NCBI GenBank assembly: GCA_016783225.1
Contig: JADHWZ010000094.1
Span: forward strand, 1-8,426
DNA from: Dehalococcoidia bacterium
GTDB taxonomy: Bacteria > Chloroflexota > Dehalococcoidia > GIF9 > UBA5620
Direction of reading: 5' to 3'
Length of the DNA: 8,426 nucleotides
Shown piece after piece: positions 5,711 to 8,426 of this stretch. How positions within the stretch are numbered: the stretch's first letter is position 1; every line of letters begins with the position of its first letter. The position numbers and the translations under genes were made by a program. A model generated the notes under the pieces. The model searched no databases. It was not told where the DNA came from and saw nothing but the letters and a program-made list of their open reading frames with translations.

Positions 5711-7081
5711 ATGAATAAGGAGAGATTAGTAGTAATAGGTGGGGTGGCGGCAGGGATGAGTGCCGCCAGTCGGGCCAAGAGAAACAAGCCCGACATGGAA
5801 GTCATTGTCCTGGAGAAAGGAAGCTTTGTTTCCTATGGCTCCTGCGGTATACCCTATTTCATCTCAGACCTAGTCAAGGATGTACACGGGCTGGTTGTGC
5901 ATGATGCTGCTTTCTTCAAGGAGAAGAGAGGAATCGACGTGCTAATAAAGCATCAAGCTACCAAGATGGACACTGAGGTAAAGCGCATCCTTGCCCGAGA
6001 CCTTGAGCGGGGCCAAGACATAGAACTGAGCTATGACAAGCTGGCAATATGTACCGGAGCTTCCCCTTCTTATCCGAACTTGCCTGGCATTGACCTCAGA
6101 AACGTTTTCGTCATCAGAACGGCTGAGGATGGAGCGTTCCTGAAGAATTTCTTGAAGGAAGCGGCTCCCAGGAAAGCGACCATAATCGGCGCGGGGTTTA
6201 TTGGCTTGGAGATGGCGGAGGCTTTCAAGACCAGGGGGCTTGAAGTGACGGTCATGAAAAGACCGGGAAGCATCTTGAAGATGCTCGATGATAACATGGT
6301 TCAGCTAGTTGAGGACGAGCTTCAGGCGAAGGATGTTGACCTGGTAAAAGATGCCGTTATCTACGGGCTGGAAGGCGACAAAGACGGTAAGGTAAGGGCT
6401 ATAGCCCTGGGGCAAGGGACTCATGATACTGACCTTGTTCTCCTGGCAACAGGCTCCAACCCGAATTCAGACCTGGCAACACAGGCGGGCCTTAAGATTG
6501 CTGACAATAAGACCATCGTTGTCGATAACAGAATGCAGACGAGCAACCCTGATATCTTTGCCGCCGGCGATTGCGTGGGACAGAGACATATCGTCACCGG
6601 CAAAGATGTCTACATCCCACGGGGGACCACGGCCAACAAGCAGGGAAGGACCGCTGGTGAGAATGCCTCCGGCGGCCATGAAGTCTTCGAGGGCATTGTG
6701 GGAACGGCTGTTTCCAAGATATTTGACCTGACGGTAGCCCGTACTGGTTTGACTTCTGCCGAGGCGCTCGCCGAAGGCTATGATTTTGTCACCTCTACCG
6801 TCGCCCACCCTTCGCATGCTCACACCTACCCTAATCCCGAACCAAAAGACATCACCATCAAATTGATAGCCGAAAGGACAACAGGGAGATTGCTGGGTGC
6901 TCAGATGATAGGCGAGATAGGCGTGGCTAAACGCATAGATGTCTTCGCCACTGCCGTCTGCCAGGGCATGACCATCGGGGACATATCAAGCTTGGATTTG
7001 AGCTACTCTCCCCCCTTCGCACCCGTCTGGGACCCCATCTTGGTAGCTGCAAACGTGGCGTTGAAAAAACTCGAGGGCTAA
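5711..7081 (+). CDS. FAD-dependent CoA-disulfide reductase / NADH oxidase family oxidoreductase
   Basis: Predicted 456-aa flavoprotein of the single-cysteine pyridine nucleotide-disulfide oxidoreductase group. FAD-binding Rossmann motif GGVAAGMSAASRAKR begins at residue 10. The redox-active Cys45 lies in SYGSCGIPY, the counterpart of the CoA-disulfide reductase active site. A second Rossmann motif (IIGAGFIGLEMAEA) binds NAD(P)H. PDIFAAGDCV is the distal FAD contact. The C-terminal dimerisation domain ends with LSYSPPFAPVWDP, a hallmark of this group. Family members reduce CoA disulfide, CoA persulfide or polysulfide, or act as NADH oxidases; the sequence does not decide between them. There is no C-terminal rhodanese domain. 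ATG at 5711 is chosen because GGAGG (5698-5702) lies eight bases upstream. An in-frame GTG at 5669 would add 14 non-conserved residues. The neighbouring crotonase hints at CoA-linked or thiol redox metabolism. Confidence 0.92.
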   Translation: MNKERLVVIGGVAAGMSAASRAKRNKPDMEVIVLEKGSFVSYGSCGIPYFISDLVKDVHGLVVHDAAFFKEKRGIDVLIKHQATKMDTEVKRILARDLERGQDIELSYDKLAICTGASPSYPNLPGIDLRNVFVIRTAEDGAFLKNFLKEAAPRKATIIGAGFIGLEMAEAFKTRGLEVTVMKRPGSILKMLDDNMVQLVEDELQAKDVDLVKDAVIYGLEGDKDGKVRAIALGQGTHDTDLVLLATGSNPNSDLATQAGLKIADNKTIVVDNRMQTSNPDIFAAGDCVGQRHIVTGKDVYIPRGTTANKQGRTAGENASGGHEVFEGIVGTAVSKIFDLTVARTGLTSAEALAEGYDFVTSTVAHPSHAHTYPNPEPKDITIKLIAERTTGRLLGAQMIGEIGVAKRIDVFATAVCQGMTIGDISSLDLSYSPPFAPVWDPILVAANVALKKLEG

Positions 7082-7364
7082 TGTTAACAGAGCGTCACAC
7101 AACCTCGTTTTGGCAGTGCCAGGCTACGCAACGTGAGAACAGGTGAACTCTCTATGCTAGCGCTGGCTGGCATCTTTGTAGCCATAAGACTCAAACCTAA
7201 CAGCCAGTCCTTCGATGGTATATTAGGCCTAGATGAAGGTTGGTGATGGCGCTACCGCCGCCGTGTCTGCCTTCAAATACCTCCGAGAGAGAGGGTAAAC
7301 CTTTTCCTCTGACCAATTAACAGTCTATCGAAAGTGAGCCCCGGAGACTGAAGAAAACGAATCT
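7082..7364. other. Intergenic region between convergent genes
   Basis: No credible gene lies between the end of the flavoprotein gene and the tRNA-like fragment. Possible small hairpins include CCTTC/GAAGG around 7210-7240 and AGCCC/GGGCT around 7337-7369. Neither has a T-run on the plus strand, so no intrinsic terminator for the flavoprotein gene can be named. Confidence 0.45.
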
Positions 7365-7410
7365 GGGCTTGGCAGGCTTCGAATCTGCGACCAACCGGTT
7401 AATGGCTGCG
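7365..7410 (-). other. tRNA-like 3'-half fragment
   Basis: On the minus strand, following the RRM stop, the sequence reads like the 3' half of a tRNA. A seven-base loop CCATTAA is followed by CCGGT, then a variable segment TGGTC. Next comes a T-arm GCAGA-TTCGAAG-CCTGC with four of five pairs intact and the TTCGA core, then seven bases (CAAGCCC) in the acceptor position. The anticodon-stem 5' strand (CGCAG) pairs poorly, and no D-arm, 5' acceptor strand or CCA is present, so it is not a working tRNA. The loop is one or two changes from an Asn (GUU) loop. It may be a decayed gene or the leftover of a tRNA-targeted integration. Confidence 0.4.
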
Positions 7411-7414
7411 TGAT

Positions 7415-7759
7415 TTACCATCTTCTTGGCTTTCCTCCTCCTCCTCTTCCTCCTCCACTAAAGCCACCACCTCCACCACCTCTCCTGTTATCATATGACC
7501 CTCTACCTCCCCTTTCGGGACGTTCGGTCGCAGGATTGACACGAAGTTCCCGGTCTAGCAGAGTTTTCCCATTAAGGTTGGTAATCGCAGCTTGGCCCTC
7601 AGAAAGTTTTGGCATCTCGACGAAAGCAAATCCTCTTGGCGTGCCGCTATATTTGTCTTTTATAATATTTACAGAAGTCACTTCACCAAAAGCCGCAAAT
7701 TCTTGCCGTAAATCCTCTTCAGTTACATCGAAAGATAAGTTGCCTACGTAGATATTCAT
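7415..7759 (-). CDS. RRM-family glycine-rich RNA-binding protein
   Basis: Predicted 114-aa single-RRM protein. Residues 1-80 form the RNA recognition motif: RNP2 is IYVGNL (3-8) and RNP1 is RGFAFVEM (42-49), whose aromatic residues stack on RNA bases. From about residue 85 the tail is an RGG-like low-complexity segment of Gly with Arg (runs of five Gly), ending KPRRW. This is the layout of cyanobacterial cold-induced Rbp proteins and their relatives in anaerobic bacteria, so a role as an RNA chaperone in cold or stress is the usual inference. ATG at 7759 is set by GGAGGG five bases upstream (7765-7770) and by RNP2 beginning at residue 3. It lies 76 bases downstream of the zinc-ribbon gene on the same strand, with a strong hairpin between and no obvious promoter of its own, so cotranscription is likely. 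Confidence 0.95.
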   Translation of the reverse strand: MNIYVGNLSFDVTEEDLRQEFAAFGEVTSVNIIKDKYSGTPRGFAFVEMPKLSEGQAAITNLNGKTLLDRELRVNPATERPERGGRGSYDNRRGGGGGGFSGGGRGGGGKPRRW

Positions 7760-7791
7760 TTGATCCCTCCTTTTCGTCCACAGATAACAGA

Positions 7792-7818
7792 ACATAGGCC
7801 GGGTGTCCCGGCCTATGT
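7792..7818 (-). terminator. Perfect 12-bp stem-loop between the zinc-ribbon and RRM genes
   Basis: ACATAGGCCGGG (7792-7803), a three-base loop, and CCCGGCCTATGT (7807-7818) form an uninterrupted GC-rich inverted repeat. On the minus strand the stem is followed by TCTGTTATCTG, not a U-tract, so termination would be partial at best. Its position 17 bases after the zinc-ribbon stop and 32 bases before the RRM start fits a readthrough attenuator or an mRNA-processing or stability element that sets different levels of the two proteins. Confidence 0.6.
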
Positions 7819-7835
7819 ATGCTTATGAGGGCAAT

Positions 7836-8141
7836 CTAGCCTTGCCTACTCATTCTGATCTTGTTGTAGCAATCGCTACAATACACGGGTCTGTCTTCAT
7901 GCGGCTCGAACGGCACCTCGGTGTCCTTACCACACTCGGCGCATTTCGCGGGAAACATCTGGCGTCTGGACCCATAGCTGCTGTTTCCATAACGCTCTGA
8001 CTTCCTTGCCTGGCGGCAGTCAGGACAGCGCTTGGGCTCGTTAGTATAGCCCCTGGATTGGAAAAGCTCTTGCTCCTCAGCGCTGAAAGTGAAGGTAGCC
8101 CCGCAATCGGAACATTGGATCGACTTGTCATCAAAACCCAC
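7836..8141 (-). CDS. Zinc-ribbon protein with CxxC-x17-CxxC finger
   Basis: Predicted 101-aa protein with two four-cysteine zinc sites. The first is CSDCG at residue 10 followed by CPDCR at about residue 39, with the linker TFTFSAEEQELFQSRGY typical of the probable zinc-ribbon family (zf-trcl type). The second is CAECGKD...VYCSDC, in which exactly 17 residues separate the CxxC pairs; this is the defining spacing of the CxxC-x17-CxxC zinc-finger family. The linker between them is rich in Ser, Tyr, Gly and Arg. The biochemical role of the family is not established; nucleic-acid binding is a reasonable guess given the RRM gene that follows. The start is GTG at 8141, six bases after GGAGGT (8148-8153). 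Confidence 0.92.
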   Translation of the reverse strand: MGFDDKSIQCSDCGATFTFSAEEQELFQSRGYTNEPKRCPDCRQARKSERYGNSSYGSRRQMFPAKCAECGKDTEVPFEPHEDRPVYCSDCYNKIRMSRQG

Positions 8142-8255
8142 TATATGACCTCCTTTCGTATAGATTTGTGCTTATAGTTGAGGCCATCTAGCAGTTGCTA
8201 AATCTTATCTGATTTGACTATGCCTGTGATTACCTAAACTAAAGAACTGTCATAT

Positions 8256-8284
8256 ATTTTACCCTAAAGAGACACCGATGTCAA
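8256..8284 (-). promoter_or_regulatory. Near-consensus sigma-70 promoter for the zinc-ribbon/RRM genes
   Basis: On the minus strand TTGACA (8284 to 8279, six of six) is followed by an exact 17-base spacer and TAAAAT (8261 to 8256, five of six). The start point would be near 8249, leaving an untranslated leader of about 108 bases. This leader contains two small adjacent hairpins (AAATC/GATTT at 8200-8215 and TAGC/GCTA at 8189-8200), which share one base and so may be alternatives. Confidence 0.75.
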
Positions 8285-8426
8285 AAGCTTGTGAGCGTCC
8301 ATAACATATTGGACTGAGGGGGGACTAAGAAGTTATCTATATAGTACCGGAGCGGAGGCAGTTTACCAACACCCCGGTGCGGTTTTTCGGTATTATACCA
8401 GATCAAGTATTCCATCAGTTCTCGGT
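8285..8426. other. Right edge, intergenic, with a possible upstream extended -10
   Basis: No gene is seen. On the minus strand TGGTATAAT (-10 hexamer at 8397 to 8392) is a perfect extended -10, but there is no good -35. It could be a second, distal promoter for the same genes. A GC-rich stretch before GGTTTTT (8370-8387) resembles a plus-strand terminator, but no convincing stem can be drawn. Confidence 0.35.

Noticed and set aside
7410..7751. Proline-rich plus-strand frame
   Set aside because: It is the antisense of the glycine-rich RRM tail; poly-Pro is the complement of Gly codons.
8346..8387. Plus-strand intrinsic terminator ending GGTTTTT
   Set aside because: The best pairing (ACCGG with CCGGT) needs a 23-base loop and does not abut the T-run.
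1..8426. CRISPR array, complete tRNA or rRNA, defence or toxin-antitoxin system
   Set aside because: No regularly spaced repeats, no full cloverleaf and no recognisable defence-protein motifs were found on either strand.

Overview
The window looks like ordinary chromosome from an anaerobic bacterium, most plausibly Chloroflexota (Dehalococcoidia-like). This is inferred from gene content, not from any marker gene. The clues are an RLI-like 4Fe-4S ferredoxin, a glycine-rich RRM protein next to a CxxC-x17-CxxC zinc protein, a response regulator with an excisionase-type HTH at its N-terminus, and a crotonase beside a CoA-disulfide-reductase-like flavoprotein. Shine-Dalgarno sites are strong (GGAGG type), and TTG and GTG starts are used freely.

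Left part (1-1934): a 69-aa two-cluster ferredoxin is followed by a complete tyrosine recombinase of XerC/XerD size. The recombinase appears to be translationally coupled to an 18-codon leader ORF that begins with TTG behind a near-perfect Shine-Dalgarno. The next 570 bases carry no convincing gene. They hold two copies of a 13-bp repeat and an 85-bp element with imperfect inverted ends and an 8-bp target-site-like duplication.

Middle (1935-4735): a minus-strand signalling block. Transcription would start at a good promoter near 4100-4127. It would read an HTH-REC regulator (TTG start), then a decayed REC remnant, then a REC/HD-GYP response regulator, probably a c-di-GMP phosphodiesterase. 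The HD-GYP protein has a 26-residue insertion that repeats the segment carrying a metal-binding Asp. No intact sensor kinase is present; the remnant may be the tail of a lost hybrid kinase. About 700 bases without a credible gene follow.

Right part (4736-8426): on the plus strand, a crotonase-fold protein lacking both hydratase glutamates, then a CoA-disulfide-reductase/NADH-oxidase-family flavoenzyme. On the minus strand, a zinc-ribbon protein and an RRM RNA-binding protein are separated by a perfect 12-bp hairpin. They lie behind a consensus-like promoter with a leader of about 110 nt. A 3'-half tRNA-like sequence lies just past the RRM stop.

I see no CRISPR array, complete insertion sequence, complete tRNA or rRNA, phage structural genes or recognisable defence system. 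The unusual points are local: a leader peptide, an active-site duplication, a degenerate crotonase active site, a small MITE-like element and a tRNA fragment.
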